A DNA stretch of 64,000 bases. It comes from Pseudomonas chlororaphis (GTDB lineage: Bacteria; Pseudomonadota; Gammaproteobacteria; Pseudomonadales; Pseudomonadaceae). A program made the position numbers and the translations under genes. Where the stretch lies: positions 1 through 64,000 of the forward strand of contig NZ_JSFK01000012.1 in NCBI RefSeq assembly GCF_000783395.1, in the 5' to 3' direction. The notes beneath the pieces are model-generated. The model was not told where the DNA came from and ran no database searches. It was given only the letters and a program-made list of their open reading frames with translations. Within the stretch, counting starts at the first letter, position 1. Each line of letters starts with the position of its first letter. This document shows, piece by piece, positions 19,361 through 27,726 of the stretch.

Positions 19361-20305
19361 ATGTCCCAGGATTTCTACTTCTTGCTGATGCCGGGGTTCT
19401 CCGCCATTGGCTTTATCTCTGCAATTGAACCGCTGCGCGTGGCCAATCGCTTTCGTGGTGAGTTGTATCGCTGGCATGTGCTCAGCGCCGACGGCGGGGC
19501 GGTACTGGCGAGCAATGGCATGTCGGTCAACGCCGACGCGGCGCTGGAGCCGCTGAAGAAAGGCGCGACGCTGCTGGTGGTGGCCGGGTTTGAACCGTTG
19601 AAATTTGCCACGCCGACCCTTGAACACTGGTTGCGGCGGCTGGATAACGAAGGCGTGACCCTCGGTGCCATCGACACCGGCAGCTTCGTCCTTGCCGAGG
19701 CGGGCCTGCTCGATGGCTATCGCCTGACCCTGCACTGGGAAGCCATCGATGCCTTCAAGGAATCTTATCCACAGCTCAGCGTGACGCAGGAGCTGTTCGA
19801 GATCGACCGCCGGCGCATCACCTCGGCCGGCGGTACGGCTTCCATCGATCTAATGCTCGATCTGATCGCCCAGGCCCATGGCCCGCAACTGGCGATTCAG
19901 GTCAGCGAGCAGTTTGTGCTGGGGCGTATTCGTCCGCGCAAAGATCACCAGCGCATGGAAGTCGCCACGCGTTACGGGATCAACAACAAGAAACTGGTGC
20001 AGGTCATCGGCGAGATGGAGCAGCACAGCGAACCGCCGCTGACCACGCTGCAATTGGCGGAATCGATCAAGGTCACGCGACGGCAATTGGAGCGCTTGTT
20101 TCGGCTGCACTTGAACGATACACCGAGCAACTTCTACCTGCGCCTGCGCCTGGAAAAGGCCCGGCAGCTACTGCGCCAGACCGACATGAGCGTGCTCGAA
20201 GTCAGCATCGCCTGCGGGTTTGAATCTCCGTCCTACTTCACCCGCAGCTACCGCGCCCGCTTCGCCCGCTGCCCCCGCGAAGACCGGCGTACCGCCCAAG
20301 CCTGA
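19361..20305 (+). CDS. cdhR: GATase1/AraC-family carnitine regulator CdhR
   Basis: This 314-residue activator has a DJ-1/PfpI-like N-terminal domain (about residues 1-170) and a C-terminal AraC helix-turn-helix domain (LAESIKVTRRQLERLFRLH and ACGFESPSYFTRSYRARF). It is paralogous to GbdR and senses carnitine in P. aeruginosa. The start MSQDFYFLLMPGFSAIG was chosen because the DJ-1-like fold begins there and GAG lies eight bases upstream; an ATG 19 codons earlier has no ribosome site. It is divergent from caiX. Confidence 0.93.
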   Translation: MSQDFYFLLMPGFSAIGFISAIEPLRVANRFRGELYRWHVLSADGGAVLASNGMSVNADAALEPLKKGATLLVVAGFEPLKFATPTLEHWLRRLDNEGVTLGAIDTGSFVLAEAGLLDGYRLTLHWEAIDAFKESYPQLSVTQELFEIDRRRITSAGGTASIDLMLDLIAQAHGPQLAIQVSEQFVLGRIRPRKDHQRMEVATRYGINNKKLVQVIGEMEQHSEPPLTTLQLAESIKVTRRQLERLFRLHLNDTPSNFYLRLRLEKARQLLRQTDMSVLEVSIACGFESPSYFTRSYRARFARCPREDRRTAQA

Positions 20306-20325
20306 ATGGATGCACCCAAAACCAA

Positions 20326-20416
20326 TGTGGGAGCGAGCCTGCTCGCGAATGCAACCTGTCAGTCAACATGATTGTTGAATGACACACCGCATTCGCGAGC
20401 AGGCTCGCTCCCACAG
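20326..20416. repeat. R1 REP pair after cdhR
   Basis: Arms TGTGGGAGCGAGCCTGCTCG and CGAGCAGGCTCGCTCCCACA form a perfect inverted pair between convergent cdhR and the DUF3010 gene. Confidence 0.88.
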
Positions 20417-20442
20417 TTGTTTGGTGTCGCCTGAAGAATCGC

Positions 20443-20859
20443 TTACTTCTTCACCAACGCCGAACACGCCGCCTTATAAGCCTCATGCTGATACTTGTTC
20501 AACGTCCCCGGCAGTTCAAAATTGTGCTTCTTCGCCTGCGCATTGATCGTCTGCGGCGACAACAACGTCACCTCACAGCCATCGAGCAACTGCAAAATCC
20601 CTTCAATCTTGAATGTCGTCGGCCCGCCGGCAAACTCACCCTTCTTGCTGCGCTTCTTGATCGCAATCCGGTCAACCGAATTCTCACGCACAAACGACGC
20701 CACCTGTGCCGCGAACACTTTCACGTTGGCCGCGTCGTCATCGTCTTCGAGGGCGATCTTCTTGGTGGCGAGGGGAATGTGGCTCAGGGTCGAACCGTCG
20801 AGAGCGGCCACGGCGATGATCGCTTCGCTGCCTTTGATTTCGATGCCGCAGATGTTCAT
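20443..20859 (-). CDS. DUF3010 family protein
   Basis: This 138-residue soluble protein begins MNICGIEIKGSEAIIAVAAL, an RNase-H-like opening, and contains IAIKKRSKKGEFAGGPTTFK and an ending KYQHEAYKAACSALVKK. The whole matches the DUF3010 family as remembered. No activity is known. It follows the XRE gene by 29 bp on the same strand and may share its transcript. No link to choline metabolism is evident. Confidence 0.85.
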   Translation of the reverse strand: MNICGIEIKGSEAIIAVAALDGSTLSHIPLATKKIALEDDDDAANVKVFAAQVASFVRENSVDRIAIKKRSKKGEFAGGPTTFKIEGILQLLDGCEVTLLSPQTINAQAKKHNFELPGTLNKYQHEAYKAACSALVKK

Positions 20860-20888
20860 GGGGAATTCCTTGAAGTGAAGAGGGCAGC

Positions 20889-21212
20889 TTACAGCTCTAG
20901 CTGATTGGCGATGATGCCGAACGCCGCTGCAATTTTCTCGCGTGTCGCTTTACGTGGCTTGGACACCGTTTCCTGTTGAGCAAACGCCGGTTGCGAAATG
21001 CCCATGCGTTTGGCGACTTCTTCCTGAGTCAGGTTGAGGTGTTCGCGCCAGGCACGGATCGGTGTTGCCCCATCGACCATCCGGCTAACTACCTCATGGG
21101 GGATCAGATCTGGTTGCATTTTCTGTGCGACGTATTGCGCGTAAGGGATGACGACGAAGGCGGGGTTGCCCTCGGCGTCGTTGATGATTTGGATATCTGT
21201 GGGTAACTTCAT
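20889..21212 (-). CDS. XRE-family regulator, orphan antitoxin-like
   Basis: This 107-residue protein has an N-terminal segment resembling a Phd-type antitoxin fold (IIDNAEGN-like, FVVIPYAQYVAQ, residues 8-30). A C-terminal XRE helix-turn-helix covers about 57-105 (LTQEEVAKRMGISQPAFAQQE). Such proteins are usually antitoxins paired with a RelE/ParE toxin, but no toxin gene is found on either side: upstream lies only 100 bp before an unrelated gene and downstream is DUF3010. An inverted repeat just upstream suits autorepression. Confidence 0.8.
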   Translation of the reverse strand: MKLPTDIQIINDAEGNPAFVVIPYAQYVAQKMQPDLIPHEVVSRMVDGATPIRAWREHLNLTQEEVAKRMGISQPAFAQQETVSKPRKATREKIAAAFGIIANQLEL

Positions 21213-21222
21213 ATTCGGAGAA

Positions 21223-21262
21223 ATATAAGTCTTTTATAAGATTTCAGAATCTTTGCTTATAT
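21223..21262. promoter_or_regulatory. inverted-repeat operator upstream of XRE gene
   Basis: Outer arms ATATAAG (21223-21229) and CTTATAT (21256-21262) enclose an inner repeat AGATT-TCAG-AATCT (21239-21252). The nested dyad lies 11-50 bp upstream of the gene start in an unusually AT-rich stretch, as expected for an autoregulated antitoxin operator and promoter. Confidence 0.5.
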
Positions 21263-21314
21263 CTCTCCCAAAGCCAATCAACAATAATTGACGGCATGTT
21301 ACGAGTGGTCAGGA

Positions 21315-21716
21315 TCACTCCTGCCCAATCGACTCCAAAAACTCCGACCGTTCATCACTCATCCGCGCCACGCAGTCATTCTGCGCAATCGTGAACGCCT
21401 TGCTGCCCGCCGTCGCCGGGAACGCCTCTACCGCGCAATCCGCGTCCCGCGTCTTCAGCCACTGCTGCTGCGCCGTCTTGATCTTGGCGGTAATGTCCGC
21501 CAATTGCGTCGCATTCTTGCCATACGCCGTTTGCATGCGTTCGGTCAGGCTGGCGTAGTTGTCCTTGAGCAGGTCTTCAGCGGTAGTGCGGCTGTAAGTC
21601 GAGCATTCCAGGGTCTGGACGTCGTTTTCGGCGGCGTCGCACGGGTTGCTGTCGGATTCTTCGGCGGCGTGTACGCCGGTCGCAAGCAGTGCCAAAGCCA
21701 GGAAGATCGATTTCAT
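21315..21716 (-). CDS. LprI-like secreted protein (DUF1311)
   Basis: This 133-residue protein has a signal peptide (MKSIFLALALLATGVHA, cut before AEESD). Four cysteines (PCDAAENDVQTLEC, DADCAV, NDCVARM) are arranged as in LprI/DUF1311 periplasmic proteins, some of which inhibit lysozyme. The start was set at the signal peptide; an open frame continuing 70 codons upstream is arginine-rich and not family-like. It is divergent from the dipeptidase gene. Function is not known. Confidence 0.82.
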   Translation of the reverse strand: MKSIFLALALLATGVHAAEESDSNPCDAAENDVQTLECSTYSRTTAEDLLKDNYASLTERMQTAYGKNATQLADITAKIKTAQQQWLKTRDADCAVEAFPATAGSKAFTIAQNDCVARMSDERSEFLESIGQE

Positions 21717-21819
21717 TGTTGTCGCCGCTCTAATCCAGTGGTGTTTCCAAGATGCGCAAGATTCTGGCTCAAGCTGGCGAGCTTGAACAGGTAGCTGATC
21801 GGAGCGTCTGGCGACCCTT

Positions 21820-21834
21820 TGTCGCGGATTGACG
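21820..21834 (+). promoter_or_regulatory. GbdR-like half-site upstream of dipeptidase operon
   Basis: TGTCGCGGAT (21820-21829) is identical to the second half-site in the gbcA/gbcB gap (39240-39249). It lies about 120 bp upstream of the dipeptidase start. A second half-site at 20-21 bp is not seen, so the match is weaker than at sdaB or gbcB. Confidence 0.3.
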
Positions 21835-21950
21835 CTTTCGGCAATTCCCCTGTCGTTTTTGCACCCGGTCGCCCCTGCACCGAGGCATATGCTGGCCCCA
21901 AAGCGCCGGCAGACGATTCGGCGCAAGAATCGCCAATAAGGGGACGCCTG

Positions 21951-22928
21951 ATGAGCCCAGCCGAATTACACGCCGACAGCATCGTTATCGACGGTCTGAT
22001 CATTGCCAAATGGAACCGCGAGCTGTTTGAAGACATGCGCAAGGGCGGTCTGACGGCAGCCAACTGCACGGTGTCGGTGTGGGAAGGCTTTCAGGCGACC
22101 GTGAATAATATTGCCGCCAGCCAGAAGCTGATCCGCGAAAACAGCGACCTGGTGATGCCGGTGCGCACCACCGCCGACATCCGCAAGGCCAAGGAGCAGG
22201 GCAAGACCGGCATCCTCTTCGGCTTCCAGAATGCCCACGCGTTTGAAGACCAGATCGGCTATGTCGAGGTGTTCAAACAGCTCGGCGTCGGCATCGTGCA
22301 GATGTGCTACAACACCCAGAACCTGGTCGGCACCGGCTGCTACGAGCGTGACGGCGGCCTGTCGGGCTTCGGTCGCGAAATCGTTGCCGAGATGAACCGC
22401 GTCGGCGTCATGTGCGACCTGTCCCACGTTGGCTCGAAGACTTCCGAAGAAGTCATCCTCGAATCGAAAAAACCGGTGTGCTACTCCCACTGCCTGCCGT
22501 CAGGTCTCAAAGAGCACCCGCGCAACAAGTCCGATGAGGAACTCAAGTTCATCGCTGACCACGGCGGTTTCGTCGGCGTGACCATGTTCGCGCCGTTCCT
22601 CGCCAAAGGCATTGATTCGACCATCGACGATTACGCCGAAGCGATCGAATACACCATGAACATCGTCGGCGAAGACGCCATCGGCATCGGCACCGACTTC
22701 ACCCAGGGCCATGGTCAGGACTTCTTCGAATACCTGACCCACGACAAGGGCTACGCCCGTCGTCTGACCAGCTTCGGCAAGATCATCAACCCGCTGGGTA
22801 TCCGCACCGTCGGCGAGTTCCCCAACCTGACCGAAACCCTGCTCAAGCGCGGCCATCCCGAGCGCGTGGTGCGCAAGATCATGGGCGAAAACTGGGTCAA
22901 CGTCCTCAAGGATGTCTGGGGCGAATAA
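21951..22928 (+). CDS. membrane dipeptidase (peptidase M19)
   Basis: This 325-residue zinc-dependent renal-dipeptidase-like protein carries metal-ligand segments typical of M19 (DGLIIAKWNRE, CDLSHVGSKTSEEV, SHCLPSGLKEHPRNKSDEE, GIGTDFTQGHGQDFF). The start MSPAELHADSIVIDG has GGGGA upstream; a longer frame is not supported. It is the first gene of the dimethylglycine operon, as is PA5396 in P. aeruginosa. The substrate is unknown. The first metal ligand pair is altered from the usual HxD (here DGLIIAK), as expected for this subgroup, so the zinc site may be non-standard. Confidence 0.88.
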   Translation: MSPAELHADSIVIDGLIIAKWNRELFEDMRKGGLTAANCTVSVWEGFQATVNNIAASQKLIRENSDLVMPVRTTADIRKAKEQGKTGILFGFQNAHAFEDQIGYVEVFKQLGVGIVQMCYNTQNLVGTGCYERDGGLSGFGREIVAEMNRVGVMCDLSHVGSKTSEEVILESKKPVCYSHCLPSGLKEHPRNKSDEELKFIADHGGFVGVTMFAPFLAKGIDSTIDDYAEAIEYTMNIVGEDAIGIGTDFTQGHGQDFFEYLTHDKGYARRLTSFGKIINPLGIRTVGEFPNLTETLLKRGHPERVVRKIMGENWVNVLKDVWGE

Positions 22929-23006
22929 GCCACCGCACTTCTGAATCCTTTCCCCCGGCCGTCCGCGCCGGGGGCAACACACAAAATTTTCTGGAGTTAA
23001 GTTTCC

Positions 23007-23537
23007 ATGGCCAAGATCGCCCCGCAATTGCCAATCGAAGTCGACAGCGAGACCGGTGTCTGGACCTCTGACGCCCTGCCGATGCTCTACGTGCCACGGC
23101 ATTTCTTCGTCAATAACCACATGGGCATCGAGGAAGTGCTGGGCGCTGACGCCTACGCCGAGATCCTCTACAAGGCCGGCTACAAGTCCGCCTGGCACTG
23201 GTGCGAAAAAGAAGCCGAATGCCACGGCCTGGAAGGCGTCGCGGTGTTCGAGCACTACATGAAACGCCTGTCGCAACGCGGCTGGGGCCTGTTCAAGATC
23301 CAGGACATCGACCTCGACAAAGGCACCGCCAGCGTCAAGCTCGAACACTCGGCATTCGTCTATGTGTACGGCAAGGTCGGGCGCAAGGTCGACTACATGT
23401 TCACCGGTTGGTTTGCCGGGGCCATGGATCAGATCCTTGAAGCGCGTGGCAGCAAGATTCGCACCGTTGCCGAGCAAGTCTACGGTGGCTCCGAAGAAGG
23501 CCACGACGACGGCCTGTTCACCGTCAAGCCGTTGTAA
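23007..23537 (+). CDS. DUF5943 / V4R-like protein of the dgc operon
   Basis: This 176-residue soluble protein is related to PA5397 by position. Its C-terminal half (SVKLEHSAFVYVYG, GWFAGAMDQIL) resembles the 4-vinyl-reductase-like (V4R) small-molecule-binding fold. No catalytic motif is clear, though it has conserved aromatic segments (KSAWHWCEKEAECHG). It sits 78 bp after the dipeptidase gene and 15 bp before dgcA, so co-expression with dimethylglycine catabolism is very likely. A role as accessory or chaperone for DgcA is possible but inferred. Confidence 0.85.
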   Translation: MAKIAPQLPIEVDSETGVWTSDALPMLYVPRHFFVNNHMGIEEVLGADAYAEILYKAGYKSAWHWCEKEAECHGLEGVAVFEHYMKRLSQRGWGLFKIQDIDLDKGTASVKLEHSAFVYVYGKVGRKVDYMFTGWFAGAMDQILEARGSKIRTVAEQVYGGSEEGHDDGLFTVKPL

Positions 23538-23552
23538 GTCGAGGAACCCGCC

Positions 23553-25613
23553 ATGGCTTTCGAAGCAATGTTCCAGCCGATCCAGATCGGCAAACTGACC
23601 ATCCGCAACCGCGTGCTCAGCACCGCGCACGCCGAGGTCTACGCGACTGACGGTGGCATGACCACCGACCGCTACGTCAAGTATTACGAAGAGAAAGCCA
23701 AGGGCGGCATCGGCCTGGCGATCTGTGGCGGCTCCTCCGTGGTCGCCATCGACAGCCCGCAGGAATGGTGGAGCTCGGTCAACCTGTCGACCGACCGAAT
23801 CATTCCGCACTTCCAGAATCTGGCCGACGCCATGCACAAGCATGGCGCCAAGATCATGATCCAGATTACCCACATGGGTCGTCGCTCGCGTTGGGACGGC
23901 TTTAACTGGCCGACCCTGATGTCGCCTTCGGGCATCCGTGAGCCGGTGCACCGCGCCACGTGCAAAACCATCGAGCCGGAAGAAATCTGGCGGGTGATCG
24001 GCAACTATGCCCAGGCCGCGCGCCGGGCCAAGGCCGGTGGCCTCGACGGCGTTGAGCTGTCGGCGGTGCACCAGCACATGATCGACCAGTTCTGGAGCCC
24101 GCGCGTCAACAAGCGCACCGACGAATGGGGCGGCAGCTTCGAAGGCCGGATGAAGTTCGGTCTGGAAGTGTTGAAAGCCGTGCGCGCCGAGGTCGGTGAC
24201 GATTTCTGCGTGGGCATGCGTCTGTGCGGTGACGAGTTCCACCCGGACGGCTTGTCCCACGAAGACATGAAGCAGATCGCCAAGTATTACGACGACACCG
24301 GCATGCTCGATTTCATCGGCGTCGTCGGCTCGGGTTGTGACACCCACAACACCTTGGCCAACGTGATTCCGAACATGAGTTATCCACCGGAGCCGTTTTT
24401 GCATCTGGCCGCCGGGATCAAGGAAGTGGTCAAGGTGCCGGTGCTGCACGCACAGAACATCAAGGATCCGAACCAGGCTACGCGGATCCTTGAAGGCGGT
24501 TACGTCGACATGGTCGGCATGACCCGCGCGCACATCGCCGACCCGCACCTGATCGCCAAGATCAAGATGGGCCAGATCGATCAGATCAAACAGTGCGTCG
24601 GCGCCAACTATTGCATCGACCGCCAGTACCAAGGTCTGGACGTGCTGTGCATCCAGAACGCCGCGACGTCCCGTGAATACATGGGCGTGCCGCACATCAT
24701 CGAGAAATCCACCGGGCCGAAACGCAAGGTTGTGATCGTTGGTGCCGGCCCTGCCGGGATGGAAGCGGCGCGTGTTGCTGCCGAGCGTGGCCACGACGTG
24801 ACCCTGTTCGAGAAGAAAGAATTCATCGGCGGGCAGATCACCACCGCATCGAAAGCGCCGCAGCGTGACCAGATCGCCGGTATTACTCGCTGGTTCCAGC
24901 TGGAACTGGCGCGGCTGAAAGTCGATCTGCGCCTGGGCACGGCGGCCGACGCCGAGACCATCATGGACTTGCGTCCGGACGTGGTGGTGCTGGCGGTCGG
25001 TGGGCATCCGTACCTGGAGCAGAACGAACACTGGGGCGCCGCTGAAGGTTTGGTCGTCAGCAGTTGGGACGTGTTGGATGGCAAGGTCGCACCGGGCAAG
25101 AACGTGCTGGTCTACGACACCATTTGCGAGTTCACCGGGATGTCGGTTGCCGACTTCCTCGCCGACAAGGGCAGCCAGGTCGAGATCGTCACCGACGACA
25201 TCAAGCCGGGTGTGGCCATCGGCGGTACGTCGTTCCCGACCTACTACCGCAGCATGTACCCGAAAGAAGTGATCATGACCGGCGACATGATGCTGGAAAA
25301 GGTCTACCGCGAAGGCGACAAACTGGTCGCGGTGCTGGAGAACGAATACACCGGCGCCAAGGAGGAGCGGGTGGTCGATCAGGTGGTGGTGGAAAACGGC
25401 GTGCGTCCGGATGAGGAAATCTACTACGCGCTCAAAGAGGGTTCGCGCAACAAGGGCCAGATCGACGTCGAAGCGTTGTTCGCGATCCAGCCGCAACCTT
25501 CGCTGAGCGAGGCGGGCGACGGCTACTTGCTGTTCCGCATCGGCGACTGCGTGGCGCAGCGCAACACCCACGCCGCGATCTACGACGCCCTGCGGCTCTG
25601 CAAGGATTTCTAA
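23553..25613 (+). CDS. dgcA: dimethylglycine demethylase subunit DgcA
   Basis: This 686-residue flavoprotein demethylates dimethylglycine to sarcosine. The N-terminal TIM barrel (1-370) of the old-yellow-enzyme/trimethylamine-dehydrogenase type binds FMN. An Fe-S region follows at residues 348-366, then an FAD/NAD-type domain beginning KVVIVGAGPAGMEAA. In trimethylamine dehydrogenase four cysteines hold a 4Fe-4S cluster with spacing C-x2-C-x2-C-x12-C; here only C348, C354 and C366 remain and the second is A351. It is co-transcribed with dgcB and etfAB, which carry electrons to the quinone pool. Confidence 0.93.
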   Translation: MAFEAMFQPIQIGKLTIRNRVLSTAHAEVYATDGGMTTDRYVKYYEEKAKGGIGLAICGGSSVVAIDSPQEWWSSVNLSTDRIIPHFQNLADAMHKHGAKIMIQITHMGRRSRWDGFNWPTLMSPSGIREPVHRATCKTIEPEEIWRVIGNYAQAARRAKAGGLDGVELSAVHQHMIDQFWSPRVNKRTDEWGGSFEGRMKFGLEVLKAVRAEVGDDFCVGMRLCGDEFHPDGLSHEDMKQIAKYYDDTGMLDFIGVVGSGCDTHNTLANVIPNMSYPPEPFLHLAAGIKEVVKVPVLHAQNIKDPNQATRILEGGYVDMVGMTRAHIADPHLIAKIKMGQIDQIKQCVGANYCIDRQYQGLDVLCIQNAATSREYMGVPHIIEKSTGPKRKVVIVGAGPAGMEAARVAAERGHDVTLFEKKEFIGGQITTASKAPQRDQIAGITRWFQLELARLKVDLRLGTAADAETIMDLRPDVVVLAVGGHPYLEQNEHWGAAEGLVVSSWDVLDGKVAPGKNVLVYDTICEFTGMSVADFLADKGSQVEIVTDDIKPGVAIGGTSFPTYYRSMYPKEVIMTGDMMLEKVYREGDKLVAVLENEYTGAKEERVVDQVVVENGVRPDEEIYYALKEGSRNKGQIDVEALFAIQPQPSLSEAGDGYLLFRIGDCVAQRNTHAAIYDALRLCKDF

Positions 25614-25626
25614 GGGCTAGTGAACC

Positions 25627-25731
25627 GATCGTTCCCACGCTCTGCGTGGGAATGCCGCAATGGACGCTCTGCGTCCGCTTGGGACGCGGAGCGTCCCGGG
25701 ATGCATCCCCACGCAGAGCGTGGGAACGATC
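25627..25731. repeat. R3 repeat between dgcA and dgcB
   Basis: This 105-bp element starts and ends GATCGTTCCCACGC/GCGTGGGAACGATC. It has a second inner pair (GGACGCTCTGCGTCC and its complement). It interrupts the dgcA-dgcB spacing. Copies occur at 41557, 41767, 49964 and 57087. Confidence 0.88.
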
Positions 25732-25776
25732 ATTGAACGCCGTGTTTCTCCAGGTTGTACTGGTGGGAGCTTCACC

Positions 25777-27726
25777 ATGTTGAACACCCTTCTTCCAATC
25801 CTGTTGTTCGCAGCCCTGGGCCTTGGTGTCCTTGGCGCGTTGCGGCGGGTAGCGATGTGGCGTCGGGGCCGGGCCTCGAAGGTCGATCTGATCGGCGGCC
25901 TGTTGGCCATGCCCAAGCGCTACATGGTCGACTTGCACCACGTGGTCGCGCGGGACAAATACATCGCCAACACCCACGTCGCCACGGCGGGCGGGGCGGT
26001 GGCGTCGATTGTGCTGGCGCTGCTGGTGCACGGTTTCGGCCTGCACAACCGCATCCTCGGTTACGCCTTGCTGCTGATGACGGCGGTGATGTTCGTCGGT
26101 GCGATCTTCGTTTACCTGCGTCGGCGCAACCCGCCGGCACGGCTGTCGAAAGGCCCGTGGATGCGCCTGCCGAAAAGCCTGCTGGCGTTCTCGGCGTCGT
26201 TCTTTCTGCTGACCCTGCCGGTGGCCGGAATCCTCCCGGAGAACTTTGGCGGCTGGGTGCTCGCAGCCATTCTCGGGATTGGCGTGCTGTGGGGCGTGTC
26301 GGAACTGTTCTTCGGCATGACCTGGGGCGGGCCGATGAAACACGCCTTCGCTGGTGCTTTGCATTTGGCTTGGCACCGTCGCGCTGAACGTTTTGGCGGC
26401 GGCCGTTCCACCGGTTTGAAACCGCTGGATCTGAATGATCCGAGCGCGCCGCTGGGCGTGGAAAAACCCAAGGATTTCACCTGGAACCAACTGCTTGGTT
26501 TTGACGCCTGCGTGCAGTGCGGCAAGTGTGAAGCCGCGTGCCCGGCCTTCGCCGCCGGCCAGCCGTTGAACCCGAAAAAACTGATTCAGGACATGGTCGT
26601 CGGCCTCGCTGGCGGCACCGATGCCAAGTTTGCCGGCAGTCCTTATCCTGGCAAACCTGTCGGCGAACACAGCGGTAATCCACATCAGCCAATAGTCAAT
26701 GGTCTGGTCGATGCCGAAACCCTGTGGTCGTGCACCACCTGCCGCGCCTGCGTCGAGGAATGCCCGATGATGATCGAGCACGTCGACGCCATCGTCGACA
26801 TGCGCCGGCACCTGACCCTGGAAAAAGGCGCAACCCCGAACAAGGGCGCCGAAGTCCTCGAAAATCTGATCGCCACCGACAACCCTGGCGGTTTTGCCCC
26901 GGGCGGGCGGATGAACTGGGCGGCGGATCTGAACCTCAACCTGCTCAGCGAAAAGAAATCCACCGACGTGCTGTTCTGGGTCGGCGACGGTGCCTTCGAT
27001 ATGCGCAACCAGCGCACCCTGCGCGCGTTCGTCAAAGTGCTGAAAGCGGCGAAAATCGACTTCGCCGTGCTCGGTCTCGAAGAGCGTGACAGTGGCGATG
27101 TGGCGCGGCGTCTCGGCGATGAAGCGACCTTCCAGTTGCTCGCCAAACGCAACATCCAGACCCTGGCCAAATACAGCTTCAACCGCATCGTCACCTGCGA
27201 TCCGCACAGCTTCCACGTGCTGAAAAACGAGTACGGCGCGTTCGACGGCAACTACCTGGTGCAGCACCACAGCACCTACATGGCGGAAATCATTCAGGCT
27301 GGCGCACTCAACCTCGGGCAGCACAAAGGCAACAGCGTGACCTATCACGATCCGTGCTACCTCGGCCGCTACAACGGCGAGTATGAGGCGCCGCGTGAAG
27401 TGCTGCGTGCGCTCGGTATTGAAGTCAAAGAGATGCAACGTTCCGGCTTCCGTTCGCGCTGCTGCGGTGGCGGTGGCGGGGCGCCAATCACTGACATTCC
27501 GGGCAAACAGCGGATTCCCGATATGCGCATGGAAGACATCCGCGAGACCGGCGCCGAACTGGTGGCGGTGGGTTGTCCACAGTGCACGGCGATGCTCGAA
27601 GGCGTGGTCGAACCGCGTCCGCTGATCAAGGACATCGCCGAACTGGTCGCCGACGCGCTGCTTGAAGACGCCGCGCCGAGCAAGCCTGCGACCCCGGCCA
27701 AACGTGAACCTGCGGAGGCCCACTGA
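25777..27726 (+). CDS. dgcB: iron-sulfur membrane oxidoreductase DgcB
   Basis: This 649-residue protein has three or more hydrophobic segments in the first 230 residues. Two 4Fe-4S motifs follow: CVQCGKCEAACP and CTTCRACVEECP. A CCG domain contains RCCGGGGGAP. It is the HdrD/GlpC-like electron partner of DgcA and probably passes electrons to the membrane quinone. The start MLNTLLPILLFAALGLG has GGGAG upstream; a longer frame reads through the R3 repeat and is not real. Its stop overlaps the etfA start by one base. Confidence 0.93.
   Translation: MLNTLLPILLFAALGLGVLGALRRVAMWRRGRASKVDLIGGLLAMPKRYMVDLHHVVARDKYIANTHVATAGGAVASIVLALLVHGFGLHNRILGYALLLMTAVMFVGAIFVYLRRRNPPARLSKGPWMRLPKSLLAFSASFFLLTLPVAGILPENFGGWVLAAILGIGVLWGVSELFFGMTWGGPMKHAFAGALHLAWHRRAERFGGGRSTGLKPLDLNDPSAPLGVEKPKDFTWNQLLGFDACVQCGKCEAACPAFAAGQPLNPKKLIQDMVVGLAGGTDAKFAGSPYPGKPVGEHSGNPHQPIVNGLVDAETLWSCTTCRACVEECPMMIEHVDAIVDMRRHLTLEKGATPNKGAEVLENLIATDNPGGFAPGGRMNWAADLNLNLLSEKKSTDVLFWVGDGAFDMRNQRTLRAFVKVLKAAKIDFAVLGLEERDSGDVARRLGDEATFQLLAKRNIQTLAKYSFNRIVTCDPHSFHVLKNEYGAFDGNYLVQHHSTYMAEIIQAGALNLGQHKGNSVTYHDPCYLGRYNGEYEAPREVLRALGIEVKEMQRSGFRSRCCGGGGGAPITDIPGKQRIPDMRMEDIRETGAELVAVGCPQCTAMLEGVVEPRPLIKDIAELVADALLEDAAPSKPATPAKREPAEAH

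Noticed and set aside
22500-25571. A 1023-codon open frame antisense to dgcA and the V4R-like gene
   Set aside because: High third-position GC opens the antisense frame. The opposite strand carries a clear DgcA with conserved motifs, and the antisense product has no recognisable domain.
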